DNA of 64,000 nucleotides from Chitinophagaceae bacterium (GCA_947469485.1 CANIPU010000001.1:267559-331558); one strand, 5' to 3'. Counted from the stretch's first letter, positions 28,070 through 38,687 are shown. A program made the numbers and translations. Notes: generated by a model not told the origin, from the sequence alone.

Positions 28070-29530
28070 ATGGATATCTTGAATCAGGTCATTGGCCGAA
28101 TGAACAAAGAAGACATTCGACATTATAAATTGTATGCATCCAGAATGGAGTATAGCCATGACAGAAAAGATATTTCATTGTTTGATCACATTCGTGAAGA
28201 AGGTGAAAATTACACTGAGTCTGCAGCAATAAAAAAATTCTATCCGCCATATAACCGCAATGCTTATTACCGACTCAAGCACCGCCTGCTGCAAGTGCTT
28301 AACAAATCCTTACTACTTCAATATGTAGAAAGCCAGGATGAAATATTTATTCATGCATTATTTGGTTTGTACAAACACCAGTTCAACCAAAATAATTTTA
28401 GTGTTGCCCGTTATTATTTAAAGAAAGCCGAAAGCAAAGCAATAGCAATTGAATACTTTGAAATGCTTGATATTATCTATTCGGAATATATAAGACTTTC
28501 AAACACCTTAGTCAATATTAATCCTGAAGATTACATTGAAAAAAGACAAAACAATTATGAAAAACTAAGTAAGCTTCGTGAAATTGACCAGGTTCTTGCT
28601 GCAATTAATTATCGTATAAAACTTTCTCAAAATTTTTCTTCTGACACTTCACTAATCAAATTGCTTGAAAAAACTTTAAAGGAATTTTCTTCAGATAAAG
28701 AATTATCAAAAAGTGCACAGTTTCAATTCAGAATGATAAACGCTGTAAGCAGAACCTTGCTGCAAAAACATGAATACAAAACATTAGAAAAATATTTATT
28801 GACTGCGTTCAAGAATTTTCAAAAGAAAAGAATGTTTAATAAAAGCACGCATGAGAACAAATTGGAAATGCTCACATTTATTGTTAACACTCTTTTCAAA
28901 AATAAAAAGTATAAAGAGTCCTTAGAATGGAGCGAAAAACTTCGAACCGGAATGGAAGAACACAACCGACTGTTATATAATAAATATCTGGTGTTCTATT
29001 ACAATGCGCTTACAATAAATTATTCCGTTGTTAATCCCGATAAAGCAATTGAACTATTAGAAGAATTAAAATCAGGTACGGTTTTAAAATCAATTCCCTT
29101 CTATGAAATTTTTGTCTACCTCAATCTGGCAATATTTTATTTTGATAAAAAGAATTATGATAAAAGTATCCGCCACATTATAAAAATGGGATTATTGGAT
29201 TCATATAAGAAAACCGATGATGGCTTGAAACTGAAAATTGCTGTTTGCGAATTAATGATACGATATGAACTTAAAGAAATTGATACTATCACCTACCGGT
29301 TAGTTCAAATGAAAAATGATTTTAAAGATTTATTAAAAGAAGATAATTACAGCCGTGAAAAAAATATGTTGACGATGATTGAATTACTTTCAAAATCAAT
29401 TTCAAAAAATCAGGGCGAAAAACTGAAGTTAATGATGAAAGAATTTATTCATAAAGATAAAGATGCTGATAATGATGTAATTAAATATGTGCCTTGGTTA
29501 AAGGGTAAACTGGAATCTATTAAAGATTAG
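28070..29530 (+). CDS. Alpha-helical repeat protein of unknown function
   Basis: A 486-residue soluble protein; I do not recognise the family. I choose ATG 28070 (MDILNQVIGRMNKEDIRHYK); an upstream ATG at 28019 would add 17 atypical residues in the divergent promoter region. The whole sequence is predicted helical, rich in Lys, Glu, Leu and Tyr, with TPR/SEL-like phrases such as ARYYLKKAESKAIAIEYFE and VNPDKAIELLEEL. There is no signal peptide. It lies 21 bp before the LtaS-type gene and is probably co-transcribed with it. Confidence 0.75.
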   Translation: MDILNQVIGRMNKEDIRHYKLYASRMEYSHDRKDISLFDHIREEGENYTESAAIKKFYPPYNRNAYYRLKHRLLQVLNKSLLLQYVESQDEIFIHALFGLYKHQFNQNNFSVARYYLKKAESKAIAIEYFEMLDIIYSEYIRLSNTLVNINPEDYIEKRQNNYEKLSKLREIDQVLAAINYRIKLSQNFSSDTSLIKLLEKTLKEFSSDKELSKSAQFQFRMINAVSRTLLQKHEYKTLEKYLLTAFKNFQKKRMFNKSTHENKLEMLTFIVNTLFKNKKYKESLEWSEKLRTGMEEHNRLLYNKYLVFYYNALTINYSVVNPDKAIELLEELKSGTVLKSIPFYEIFVYLNLAIFYFDKKNYDKSIRHIIKMGLLDSYKKTDDGLKLKIAVCELMIRYELKEIDTITYRLVQMKNDFKDLLKEDNYSREKNMLTMIELLSKSISKNQGEKLKLMMKEFIHKDKDADNDVIKYVPWLKGKLESIKD

Positions 29531-29551
29531 GCTAGTGAATATTTAATTGAA

Positions 29552-31480
29552 ATGAACATTTCGTTTTATAAATATCTGCTGCGGTTTTATTTATTCAGCA
29601 TGCTGGTTCTTTCGTTATTGCGAAGCATATTCCTACTATATTATTATCAAAACGCTTTTAAAACCGCCTGGGCAGAATTACTTCATTCATTTTGTATAGG
29701 CTTTATTATTGACTCTTCAGTAGTTTCAATTACAATAATTATATCCTTGATTATTTCTTTGATTTCAGGATTTTTCTCAGAAAAAAGTCCGCTTATTTTT
29801 TTTCGACTTTCATTTACTCTAATATGTATTTCATTTTTCGTCAATCTTATTGATATTTTTTACTTCGAACAGTTTGGTGTTCGTTTAAATCAATATGCTT
29901 TACAGGAATATCAAAGCCCTAAAACTGTTTTACCAATGATCTACAATGAATATCCGGTGATTTGGATTATGCTTATACTCGGTCTTTTTTTTTACTCATT
30001 TTTTCTTTTATGCCGAAAATATTTCCGATTGTTTTACTTAAACAAAAAGGTTAATTCATTTAAATGGATCATATTATCTTTTTTATCTTTTTTTTTCTTG
30101 TCATTCATTTATTATGATGGACCATTCTGGAAGTTAACCAGTTTCAGTTCTTCTTCGCTGCTAAATCAAATGAGTTCAAATGGGGTTTATACATTTATAA
30201 AATCAGTTGAGCAAGGCATAACATATAAAAACACATTAACCATATTCCCTGAGATACCGGATAGCTCTGCACTCAGTTTTATTAAAAACATTTCAGTGCA
30301 TAATGATGAAATTTCAATTCCAGGAAAATTTCCTACTCAGAGAAAATTTATAAGCCCGCTTCCCAAAAAGAATAAGAATATTGTTATAATTATTTGCGAA
30401 AGTTTTTCAGCTTCTAATATAGGTGTACTTGGGGGAAGATGCTTATCACCACAATTTGATTCCTGGAGTAAGAAAGGACTTTTATTTACACATTGTTATA
30501 GTAACGGACCAAGAACTCACTTTGGAATTACATCAGTCGTTTCAGGATTTCCTGCAATTATTGGAAGCAGTTTAATTCGAAGAAAAGGGCCTAATGAATT
30601 TAATACACTTGGAAACATATTAAATGAAGAAGGGTATGAAACGAATTTTTTTTATGGAGGTGATGCAAGTTTTGATGACATGGAACTGTTTATGCATCAA
30701 GGAGGATTTGATCAAATATTTGGCATTGACAATTTTAAAAATTATCGATATAAAAACGCAATGGGTGTTTGTGATGAAGATCTATTTAACAAAGCTTATA
30801 GTGAGATATTTCAAACCGGAACACCACCAACGCTATCAGTTATTTTAACCGTTAGCAATCATGCTCCGCATCAAGTCCCCGATTATTTTTTGAAATCGAA
30901 TCCTGAGGTAAAAAAAATGAGTCCAAAGGAATCGACTTTTTATTATGCTGATTATTCATTGGGGAAATTTCTTGATAAATGCTCTAAAAATCCTCAGTTC
31001 AGTAATACTGTTTTTTTAATCCTTGCAGATCATGGTGAAGTGTATGATTTAAAAGATCAGAATTATAAAGTTTACCATATACCGGCACTTCTATTGAATT
31101 CAAACCAACCGGTTGGCAAATTTGATTCTGTTTGTTCACAAATCGATTTTGCTCCAACCCTTATTAATGAAATTGGTTACGAAGGCACTTACCATTTTAT
31201 AGGTCAAAATCTCTTCAGCAATTATTATAAATCTTTTTCGATTAGCCGAAACACCGAAACCGCATTGGCTTATCATTATGAAAACAAAGTTTACTTTACT
31301 GATCTTAAATACGGAGGCGATAGTTATTATTACTTAGACAGTCTATCTTATCCATCCATTAAATTTGAACCATCTCTATTGGAAAGAAATAAAACTCAAT
31401 CATTTTTAAAAAATTACCTGGAAGGTCTTTCAGTTATTTATCGTGATGGGTTTTATCAATATAAAAATTTAAAACAATAA
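29552..31480 (+). CDS. LtaS-type phosphoglycerol transferase / sulfatase-fold membrane enzyme
   Basis: A 642-residue protein with five N-terminal membrane helices (to about residue 195) and an extracytoplasmic alkaline-phosphatase/sulfatase domain. The metal-site segment is NIVIIICESFSASNIGVL; the probable nucleophile threonine lies in GPRTHFGITSVVSGFPAI near 325; the second metal motif is LILADHGEVYD near 492. In Gram-positives this family makes lipoteichoic acid. In Bacteroidota, homologues probably transfer phosphoglycerol or phosphoethanolamine groups to lipids or glycans; the substrate here is unknown. Confidence 0.88.
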   Translation: MNISFYKYLLRFYLFSMLVLSLLRSIFLLYYYQNAFKTAWAELLHSFCIGFIIDSSVVSITIIISLIISLISGFFSEKSPLIFFRLSFTLICISFFVNLIDIFYFEQFGVRLNQYALQEYQSPKTVLPMIYNEYPVIWIMLILGLFFYSFFLLCRKYFRLFYLNKKVNSFKWIILSFLSFFFLSFIYYDGPFWKLTSFSSSSLLNQMSSNGVYTFIKSVEQGITYKNTLTIFPEIPDSSALSFIKNISVHNDEISIPGKFPTQRKFISPLPKKNKNIVIIICESFSASNIGVLGGRCLSPQFDSWSKKGLLFTHCYSNGPRTHFGITSVVSGFPAIIGSSLIRRKGPNEFNTLGNILNEEGYETNFFYGGDASFDDMELFMHQGGFDQIFGIDNFKNYRYKNAMGVCDEDLFNKAYSEIFQTGTPPTLSVILTVSNHAPHQVPDYFLKSNPEVKKMSPKESTFYYADYSLGKFLDKCSKNPQFSNTVFLILADHGEVYDLKDQNYKVYHIPALLLNSNQPVGKFDSVCSQIDFAPTLINEIGYEGTYHFIGQNLFSNYYKSFSISRNTETALAYHYENKVYFTDLKYGGDSYYYLDSLSYPSIKFEPSLLERNKTQSFLKNYLEGLSVIYRDGFYQYKNLKQ

Positions 31481-31491
31481 AGTTTTTAACT

Positions 31492-32043
31492 ATGAAAATG
31501 AGTTTAGACGAGTTAAAATATCCGATTGGAAAGTTTAACTGGCCAAAAGAAATTACCGCTGATGGAATTAAAGATTGTATTAATACAATTAAAAATTTTC
31601 CTGATCTATTAAAAACAGAAGTAGATAAATTAAAAAGCGAAGAACTGGCATATATCTACCGACCTGAAGGTTGGAGTATCCAACAGGTTGTTCATCATTG
31701 CGCTGATAGCCACTCAAATGCATTTACAAGATTTAAACTTACAATTACTGAAGATAAGCCAACGATTAAGCCATATCTTGAAAATCTCTGGGCTCAATTA
31801 CCGGATGTTACTGAAGCACCAATTGAATGGTCCTTAAGCATTTTGAATGGATTGCATAACCGCTGGGTATTACTATTAAAAAACATGACAAACGGACAAT
31901 GGAAAAGAGTTTTTATTCATCCGGAACACCGGAGAGAAATAACTTTAGAAAGCGCCGTTTATTTATACGCATGGCATTGCAATCATCATTTGGCACATGT
32001 GATACAAGCAAAAAAATTTAAAGACAATTTCGAAAACCTTTAA
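31492..32043 (+). CDS. BstA/YfiT-type DinB-superfamily metal-dependent protein
   Basis: A 183-residue four-helix-bundle protein of the YfiT/BstA group; Gram-positive members act as thiol S-transferases or putative metal-dependent hydrolases. Metal ligands are visible: His in VVHHCADSH (68-74) and the pair in WHCNHHLAHV (near 161-170). RPEGWSIQQVVHH and KPYLENLWAQLPD are family-typical. It begins 11 bp after the LtaS-type gene and its 3' end overlaps the convergent membrane-protein gene by 4 bp. Confidence 0.85.
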   Translation: MKMSLDELKYPIGKFNWPKEITADGIKDCINTIKNFPDLLKTEVDKLKSEELAYIYRPEGWSIQQVVHHCADSHSNAFTRFKLTITEDKPTIKPYLENLWAQLPDVTEAPIEWSLSILNGLHNRWVLLLKNMTNGQWKRVFIHPEHRREITLESAVYLYAWHCNHHLAHVIQAKKFKDNFENL

Positions 32044-33713
32044 TCAGTCGCGGCTCTGTTAAACAGCCAAGGAATATATTTTGGACTATCTGTCTTCAAC
32101 TCTTCAATTGATTTAACTTTCTTAAATTTTATTTCTTTCTCTTTAAATCTTATCCTGTTAGAATTAAAAGGAGTAAAAAAAACTTTAACAGTATCATCCC
32201 TTTGCGCTAATTCGTTCAATCTGGTATTTAATTCTCGTGTAAAAACTTTCTGATGGAAATAATAAATCTCACTAATTGTATAGTCATTTTTTAATAAAAG
32301 CAACAAACAAATTGATCCCATGAAATAGGACCATTTTTTTTTCAAAAGAAAAAATGCAACAACAACCATTACACAAATCAGGTAAAGTTGTGGAGCATAT
32401 CGTGCGAGCCAACCTATTCTGGTTATAAAAACCGATAAAAAAATTATTGTGATTGCTATGATTAGGCTGTAAAATATTTTCCTGTCAAAAAAATAAAAAA
32501 GCGGAATCAGCAAAAGGCAAATTGAAATTGCTAAAGAAAAATAAGGGCCTAAACCTGCCATGGAACCATCTGCTACTGCGTAGTTCATTATCTCATCGCT
32601 ACCAAATGTGCCAGGAATTTTTAAAACATTATTTAAAGGGGTCTGACTCCAAATGGATTTTGAAAAAGTAGATTGAAAAAGTCTTTCAAATCGATTCATT
32701 TCAGGGAATGATACAGGTGCAATTGCATTTTCAATTCCTTTTGAAATTTCTTTTTTAGTCTCATCAGCCAATGGATAAATTGGATTGTGATAATTAATTA
32801 AGTTCGAAATGTATGGCGAAAAGCCAAGTACCATTATCCCAAAACCAAACCCAATTACACTTGCTATAAACAATCTCCTGATGGCAGGCAAGTTCTTATA
32901 CTGCCAAAAAATTAATCCGATTCCTACTAATAGAACAATGAAATAAAATGGCATGGAAAATTTATAATTTACCAAAATAGCAATAGCAACAGCTAATAAA
33001 ATAATGGCTCCATTTTGATGAGTAAAAAATATAAAAATCGCTAAAAGAATAAACACTAAAATTCCGGCTGCAATTTGTCCATCTATATAATTACTCTGGC
33101 TTTGATAAATTGAAACAGGATTTGTTGCCGCTATTAAACCAATAATTAATGCGAAAAAAAAATTAATCTTAAAAAACTGATTTAATACAACAACACTGAG
33201 AAACCACGCAATTACAATCCATAAATAATTAAAAGTTTTAACCGATTCTATTTCCCCTGAAAACATGTAAAGCGATAAAGCATTATACCAGGTTCCTCGC
33301 GGATAATGATTGATATAAATATTTTCTGCTTTAACTGAATTATCGAGGTATTGCTGGATCGGATTCCAACCTTCAATCATTTTAACAATAGCTTCCAAAT
33401 GATAAGCCTGCCCATCCCATGAAACATCATAATATTTTTCACATTTATTCTTTGCAAGAATAAATATTGCAACAGCTGATATAAGTCCTATCGCAACAAC
33501 CTTCCAATCAATTATAAAATACTTTGAACAGAGAAAATAACAAGACAGAACGCTTAAAAATACTGCCGTTAAAAACACTTTTGAGGTTGGGGAAACATTA
33601 ACAGCGAAACAAAAATCTACAACTGTTATATTCCAGAAAATCAAAAACAAAAAAACAACTGCAATCACCAATAATAATTGATTGTGTGATTTGAATTGAA
33701 TTGGGATTTGCAT
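32040..33713 (-). CDS. Polytopic membrane protein, possible GT-C-type glycosyltransferase
   Basis: A 557-residue protein with about 11-12 membrane helices and a short soluble tail (from about 485). The first extracytoplasmic loop has acidic and aromatic residues (YYDVSWDGQAYHLEAIVKM, near 93-111), resembling the acidic catalytic loop of GT-C transferases that use lipid-linked sugars. QSQSNYIDGQIAAG near 206-219 is another polar loop. I cannot name the family. It begins 18 bp after the hutU stop, so read-through from hutU is possible. Confidence 0.7.
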   Translation of the reverse strand: MQIPIQFKSHNQLLLVIAVVFLFLIFWNITVVDFCFAVNVSPTSKVFLTAVFLSVLSCYFLCSKYFIIDWKVVAIGLISAVAIFILAKNKCEKYYDVSWDGQAYHLEAIVKMIEGWNPIQQYLDNSVKAENIYINHYPRGTWYNALSLYMFSGEIESVKTFNYLWIVIAWFLSVVVLNQFFKINFFFALIIGLIAATNPVSIYQSQSNYIDGQIAAGILVFILLAIFIFFTHQNGAIILLAVAIAILVNYKFSMPFYFIVLLVGIGLIFWQYKNLPAIRRLFIASVIGFGFGIMVLGFSPYISNLINYHNPIYPLADETKKEISKGIENAIAPVSFPEMNRFERLFQSTFSKSIWSQTPLNNVLKIPGTFGSDEIMNYAVADGSMAGLGPYFSLAISICLLLIPLFYFFDRKIFYSLIIAITIIFLSVFITRIGWLARYAPQLYLICVMVVVAFFLLKKKWSYFMGSICLLLLLKNDYTISEIYYFHQKVFTRELNTRLNELAQRDDTVKVFFTPFNSNRIRFKEKEIKFKKVKSIEELKTDSPKYIPWLFNRAATD

Positions 33714-33731
33714 TAAATCAATTGATAAATA

Positions 33732-35402
33732 TTATCCCAGTCTGGTTTTCAAATCCAATCTGAATTTTCTGGCTGTATCTTTTGCAATATCGTAACCTGC
33801 ATCTGCATGACGAATAACACCCATTGCCGGATCATTATTCAATACTCTTTTCAATCTTCTTTCAGCATCTTGAGTTCCATCGGCAACAATAACCATCCCT
33901 GCATGAATTGAATAACCAATTCCAACTCCACCACCATGATGTAAAGAAACCCAACTTGCGCCGCCGGCAGTATTTATCAATGAATTTAAAATTGGCCAAT
34001 CAGCTATAGCATCTGAACCATCTAGCATGGCTTCAGTTTCTCTGTTTGGAGAAGCTACAGAACCAGTATCTAAATGATCGCGACCAATGACTATTGGAGC
34101 TTTCACTTTTCCTGTTTTAACTAATTCATTAAATAATAAACCCGCCTTTTCTCTTTCCCCCATTCCTAGCCAACAAATTCTTGCCGGTAATCCTTGAAAT
34201 GTAATTTTTTCTTTTGCCAGATTTAACCAGCGAATTAATCCTTTGTTTTCAGGAAAAAGTTTTTTCAATGCTTCGTCAGTCGTATAAATATCTTCCGGAT
34301 CACCAGATAAAGCAACCCATCTGAATGGCCCTTTACCTTCACAAAAAAGCGGACGAATATATTCCGGTACGAAACCAGGAAAGTCAAATGCATTTTTTAC
34401 TCCACGGGATAAAGCTTGTCCGCGAATATTATTTCCATAATCAAAAGTAATAGCGCCCCGCTTTTGCAATTCCAACATCAGATTAACATGTTCTGCCATT
34501 GTATCCAAGGAGCGTTCAATATATTCAGTCGGATTTTTTTCACGAAGAAGTTTTGCCTGCTCGACAGAGATTCCCATTGGGAAATACCCAACCAATTCAT
34601 CATGAGCAGAAGTTTGATCGGTAAGTGTGTCAATCAAAATATTCCTTTCAATCAATCGTTTTAATAATTCAACTGCATTACAAATAACAGCAATAGAGAT
34701 TGCTTCGCCATTCGCTTTTGCATCAAGCGACCAGTCAATTGCTTCATCTATATTATGAGTCAGTTTATCCAGGTACTTTGTTTCAATTCTTTTTTGCGCA
34801 CGCCATTCTTCTACTTCAGCAGCGAGGCAAACTCCTTCATTCATTGTAATTGCTAAAGGCTGCGCTCCGCCCATCCCACCAAGACCAGCAGTAACATTCA
34901 GTGTACCCTTTAGAGAGCCATTAAAATGTTTTGTAGCTAACGATAAATATGTTTCGTATGTACCCTGAACAATTCCCTGCGATCCAATATAAATCCATGA
35001 ACCTGCTGTCATTTGTCCATACATAATAAGACCTTTTGCTTCCAACTCTCTGAAATATTTCCAGTTAGCCCAATGTCCAACTAAATTAGAATTTGCAATA
35101 ATTACCCGAGGAGCATCTTTATGTGTTGGAAGAATACCAACTGGTTTTCCACTTTGAACTAGAAGTGTTTCATCTTCATTTAAATCTTTCAATGCCTTTA
35201 CAATCAAATCAAAAGCTTCCCAGTTTCGAGCAGCTTTTCCTGTTCCACCATATACAATTAAATCTTCCGGCCGTTCTGCAACATCAGGATCGAGATTATT
35301 GTACAACATTCTTAGCACAGCTTCCTGAACCCACCCTTTACAAGAAATTGCATTTCCGGTTGCAGCTTTCAAATTCTTTTTTGAAGAAGTAGTAATTGAC
35401 AT
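33732..35402 (-). CDS. hutU: Urocanate hydratase
   Basis: Second enzyme of histidine degradation: urocanate to imidazolone propionate with tightly bound NAD. The 556-residue length matches HutU. Motifs include [62 protein letters not shown] and the C-terminal [19 protein letters not shown]. No hutH, hutI or ftcD is near, so the pathway genes are scattered. The neighbouring membrane protein has no obvious link. Confidence 0.97.
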   Translation of the reverse strand: MSITTSSKKNLKAATGNAISCKGWVQEAVLRMLYNNLDPDVAERPEDLIVYGGTGKAARNWEAFDLIVKALKDLNEDETLLVQSGKPVGILPTHKDAPRVIIANSNLVGHWANWKYFRELEAKGLIMYGQMTAGSWIYIGSQGIVQGTYETYLSLATKHFNGSLKGTLNVTAGLGGMGGAQPLAITMNEGVCLAAEVEEWRAQKRIETKYLDKLTHNIDEAIDWSLDAKANGEAISIAVICNAVELLKRLIERNILIDTLTDQTSAHDELVGYFPMGISVEQAKLLREKNPTEYIERSLDTMAEHVNLMLELQKRGAITFDYGNNIRGQALSRGVKNAFDFPGFVPEYIRPLFCEGKGPFRWVALSGDPEDIYTTDEALKKLFPENKGLIRWLNLAKEKITFQGLPARICWLGMGEREKAGLLFNELVKTGKVKAPIVIGRDHLDTGSVASPNRETEAMLDGSDAIADWPILNSLINTAGGASWVSLHHGGGVGIGYSIHAGMVIVADGTQDAERRLKRVLNNDPAMGVIRHADAGYDIAKDTARKFRLDLKTRLG

Positions 35403-35418
35403 CTAAAAAAATTTTTGT

Positions 35419-35426
35419 CAAAAATA
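35419..35426 (-). promoter_or_regulatory. Possible -7 promoter element of hutU
   Basis: Minus-strand TATTTTTG matches TAnnTTTG, 16 bp upstream of the hutU ATG and downstream of the preceding gene's terminator. No -33 match was found. Confidence 0.35.
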
Positions 35427-35463
35427 ATTATTCAATTCACAGAATAACTTACTTAAAATGAAA

Positions 35464-35493
35464 AAGGGTGCGGTCTGGTTAACCGGCACCCTT
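35464..35493 (-). terminator. Rho-independent terminator after the T9SS hydrolase gene
   Basis: Minus-strand AAGGGTGC, CGGT and their complements ACCGCACCCTT form a hairpin with one bulged base, followed by TTTTTC. It separates the hydrolase gene from hutU. Confidence 0.75.
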
Positions 35494-35514
35494 CTTCCAC
35501 CTAAAAACAAGGAA

Positions 35515-37155
35515 TTACTCCCTCGTGAATTGTAATGTGCGTGTTACTCCAGGAGCATCAATACGCACGAAATAATTTCCACTACTTAAATTGTTTATGT
35601 CAAGTATCAATAGATTAAATCCCTTCGCAACTGCATCATTTTGAGTCTGCATTACTTGTTGACCAATGGAATTAAATACAGTTAAATTAGATGTGCCGAA
35701 ATCACCCGCATTTAGAGGTATGTATACTTCGTTTTGTGCTGGATTTGGATATAAATTCCCCTCTTTTAATTCAACTGTTTCATCTTCAAGTTTTTCTGTA
35801 TTCGGACATGTTGAACCTAATATTCCATTCAGATTTAAACTCCAATCATTATTCATAACACGATCAGCCATCTCAAGAGAAGATGAATAATGATTAAAAT
35901 AACGGTTTGAAAAAATATTTCCAGGCATAACCATGTTCCGAATATTCATATTATCAATAGGAGTATTTGCATCATTATCAGGAGCTAATGGCAGAGAAGT
36001 TCCGGTTATAAATTCAATGTAAGATTTATCAGAATTAACTCTGAACCAGTTGCAACTGTTACTATTAAATTTATTCCAGGTCATAATAACTTCAGGATGA
36101 TTTTTAGCTGAAGTAATATGATCAGAATCATCACGAACCATAAATAACACTTTCAAATTTGGCATATGAATCATGAAAGAATCAATGAAATGATCTGTGT
36201 TTCTTAAATACCAATAGTCTTTTGATTCAGCTAAAGTAGGTTGATATGGATAAGTTGTTTGTGGAGGATATATCCCCATTTCAGTTGCCATTTGCAAAAC
36301 CTGATATGAATAATAATATTTTTTTGTTGCCCCTAAAGTCGCCGCCTCATATTTACCTATTAAATCATAATCTGTTCCCTTGTTAAAAACTCCGTTTTCA
36401 TTTACATCAAAATAAAACTGCCCTTTAATGTAAGTCTTATTGTACTTAGCTACGGTATCGTTTGGGGCAAATTTTAATAAATTCCAGTTATAAGTTCCGG
36501 TAGAATCGTTATACGCATTATTCTTATTAATAGCAACGGTGCTACCATAAGGTTTCCCCGGATCTGCAGTTAGCATTCCGTCTCCAATTGGAGATTCAAA
36601 AAATGAAACCCAAGCTACTGAGCTTAAATAATTATGATAAAGACCTAGTACTGATAACAAATTACATCCACCATTTGAGCCTCCGATAATTCCAACATTA
36701 TCATACAATGGGTTATGAATTCCTGTAGATTCATTTAAGTATTTATTATTCATGTCTGGAATTTGACCTAATGCATATCGAATAACATCTCGAGCAGCTA
36801 TCATGCTATTAGGACCTCTGTTATCGTAAACTCCTCCGCTTTTTTGTGCCCCATTACCTCCACCAGGATAGTTAAATTGAATTACGATGCATCCATAATT
36901 TGACATGTTATACATTGAGGATAAAATTCCAGGAGCAGCCCAACCACCACACATATATATAACTACCGGAGCGCCACAAGAATACCTAGCTGTTTGATAA
37001 GGAATTGAAATGCGAACAAATAAACCAGTAGTTCCAGCTACTGAAGAAGGCACTCTTACATTATTGTAAGTGTATGAAGCTTCAGAATTCTTTGAAGCAA
37101 AAAGCAAAAAGACTGAAAGTAAAGTGAGCTTAAAGGCTGTGTAAAATTTTTTCAT
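35515..37155 (-). CDS. T9SS-secreted alpha/beta hydrolase with an EF-hand-like insertion
   Basis: A 546-residue secreted enzyme. It has a signal peptide ending near SEAS, then an alpha/beta hydrolase fold: the strand VVIYMCGGWA, FNYPGGG, and the nucleophile elbow GGSNGG with Ser160. A candidate acid is in MVRDDSDHITSAKNHPE. A calcium-loop-like sequence, DVNENGVFNKGTD at 250-262, lies between strands and resembles a dockerin or FG-GAP loop. The T9SS sorting domain occupies the last 80 residues (YPNPAQNEVYIPL to LSSGNYFVRID). The substrate could be an ester or a peptide. Confidence 0.8.
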   Translation of the reverse strand: MKKFYTAFKLTLLSVFLLFASKNSEASYTYNNVRVPSSVAGTTGLFVRISIPYQTARYSCGAPVVIYMCGGWAAPGILSSMYNMSNYGCIVIQFNYPGGGNGAQKSGGVYDNRGPNSMIAARDVIRYALGQIPDMNNKYLNESTGIHNPLYDNVGIIGGSNGGCNLLSVLGLYHNYLSSVAWVSFFESPIGDGMLTADPGKPYGSTVAINKNNAYNDSTGTYNWNLLKFAPNDTVAKYNKTYIKGQFYFDVNENGVFNKGTDYDLIGKYEAATLGATKKYYYSYQVLQMATEMGIYPPQTTYPYQPTLAESKDYWYLRNTDHFIDSFMIHMPNLKVLFMVRDDSDHITSAKNHPEVIMTWNKFNSNSCNWFRVNSDKSYIEFITGTSLPLAPDNDANTPIDNMNIRNMVMPGNIFSNRYFNHYSSSLEMADRVMNNDWSLNLNGILGSTCPNTEKLEDETVELKEGNLYPNPAQNEVYIPLNAGDFGTSNLTVFNSIGQQVMQTQNDAVAKGFNLLILDINNLSSGNYFVRIDAPGVTRTLQFTRE

Positions 37156-37180
37156 GAGTTACTTTGTTTTTAGGTGAGAC

Positions 37181-37188
37181 CAAAAGTA
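37181..37188 (-). promoter_or_regulatory. Probable -7 promoter element of the T9SS hydrolase gene
   Basis: Minus-strand TACTTTTG matches TAnnTTTG, 25 bp upstream of the ATG at 37155. No -33 match at the proper distance. Confidence 0.4.
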
Positions 37189-37283
37189 TTGTGCTTTTTT
37201 AAACTTAAATCACTAAATTGTTAAGTGACCAGAATTATCCGACAAGTAGTCAAAAATGAACGATGAGAAATTATTTGAGATTA

Positions 37284-38687
37284 TCAAACAACATGGATTT
37301 CTCCTTTTTCAGGAATTAAAACCTTTTCAAAACCTTTATCTTCTAAGCATCTCTTAAATGGCAATTGTCCTTCCTCATAGTCACCATGCACAAGGTAAAT
37401 CTTTTGCAGGCTTTTTCTATCCAAATTATCAAGAAAGTCAAGCATTTCTTTTTGATCTCCATGTGCACTGAAAGAATCCATTAATTCAACACTTGCTTTA
37501 ACCTGTTTCATTTCACCAAATAATTTAATTTCTTTTTCGCCATTTCTGATTCTAGCACCAAGTGTTCCTTTAGCACAATAACCTACCATTAATATTGTGT
37601 TGTTTTCATTTTCAATATTATTTGAAATGTGATGAATGACCCTGCCCGCTTCTGCCATACCTGAAGCAGAAATAATTATTGCAGGACCTTCCATCATATT
37701 TAAATTTTTTGACTCTTCGACTTCAGTTATGTATTGCAAATTATTAAAGCCAAAAGGATTTGGGTCAGATTGCAAATGAGCACTGATTTCTTCATCAAAA
37801 CACTCAGTGTGATTTCGATAAATTTCTGTGGCATTTGTTGAAAGCGGACTATCAACATATACAGGGATTCTATCAAGGTTTTTTTCGTGGTGTAATTTAT
37901 CCAACATGTAAACTATTTCCTGTGTGCGTCCAATGCTGAATGCAGGAATAATAATTTTTCCTCGTCGGTCGATACAGGTTTTTTTTATCACTTTATAAAA
38001 ATGATCGAGGTCATCAGGAAATGCCTCGTGGATTCTTCCTCCATATGTCGATTCACATAACAATACATCAACATCATCCATTTGTTTGGGATCCTTTAAT
38101 ATCGGACGATTGGGTCGACCAATATCACCTGTAAATCCAACTTTGATTAACCGGTCACCTTCTTTAATTTTTATTGAAACACTTCCGCTTCCCAAAATAT
38201 GACCATTATCTCGAAACAAAACTTCAACTCCTTGTTTAATCTGATACCATTCTTCATATTTAATTGAAACAAACTGCTTTAATGAATGTTGGGCATCTTC
38301 AACAGAGTATAATGGATTTACAAGCCCTAATCCTCTCTTCTTTCTTTTTTTATTTTCATATTGGGTATCTTTTTCCTGAATGTGAGCACTATCGGCTAAC
38401 ATGATTTCTGATAAATCTTTTGTTGCAGAGGTGCAAATAATTCTGCCTCGAAATCCTTCCTTCACCAATTTTGGGATTCTACCAGCATGATCAATGTGGG
38501 CATGCGATAACACCAAACAGTCAATTTCTTCAGGTCTAAATAAAAATTTCAAATTATTTTCATCATCATATGCATCCTGTCCCTGAAATAATCCGCAGTC
38601 TAATAAAATTTTATAGCCATCTTCTAATATAAGTAAATGTGAACTACCAGTAACAGTTCTTGCGGCTCCGCAAAATTGAATTTTCAT
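37284..38687 (-). CDS. Metallo-beta-lactamase/beta-CASP RNA-processing exonuclease family protein
   Basis: A 467-residue cytoplasmic protein of the CPSF73-like (YsfA/KH-less) group. Metal motif 2 is SHAHIDHAG (His61, His63, Asp65, His66); other metal ligands are in RDNGHILGSGSV, TGDIGRPN and VHGDYEEG. The beta-CASP insertion is visible from about residue 190, with FSIGRTQEI, SGMAEAGRV and FSAHGDQKEML. Substrates in Bacteroidota are not defined. No obvious partner gene nearby. Confidence 0.9.
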   Translation of the reverse strand: MKIQFCGAARTVTGSSHLLILEDGYKILLDCGLFQGQDAYDDENNLKFLFRPEEIDCLVLSHAHIDHAGRIPKLVKEGFRGRIICTSATKDLSEIMLADSAHIQEKDTQYENKKRKKRGLGLVNPLYSVEDAQHSLKQFVSIKYEEWYQIKQGVEVLFRDNGHILGSGSVSIKIKEGDRLIKVGFTGDIGRPNRPILKDPKQMDDVDVLLCESTYGGRIHEAFPDDLDHFYKVIKKTCIDRRGKIIIPAFSIGRTQEIVYMLDKLHHEKNLDRIPVYVDSPLSTNATEIYRNHTECFDEEISAHLQSDPNPFGFNNLQYITEVEESKNLNMMEGPAIIISASGMAEAGRVIHHISNNIENENNTILMVGYCAKGTLGARIRNGEKEIKLFGEMKQVKASVELMDSFSAHGDQKEMLDFLDNLDRKSLQKIYLVHGDYEEGQLPFKRCLEDKGFEKVLIPEKGEIHVV

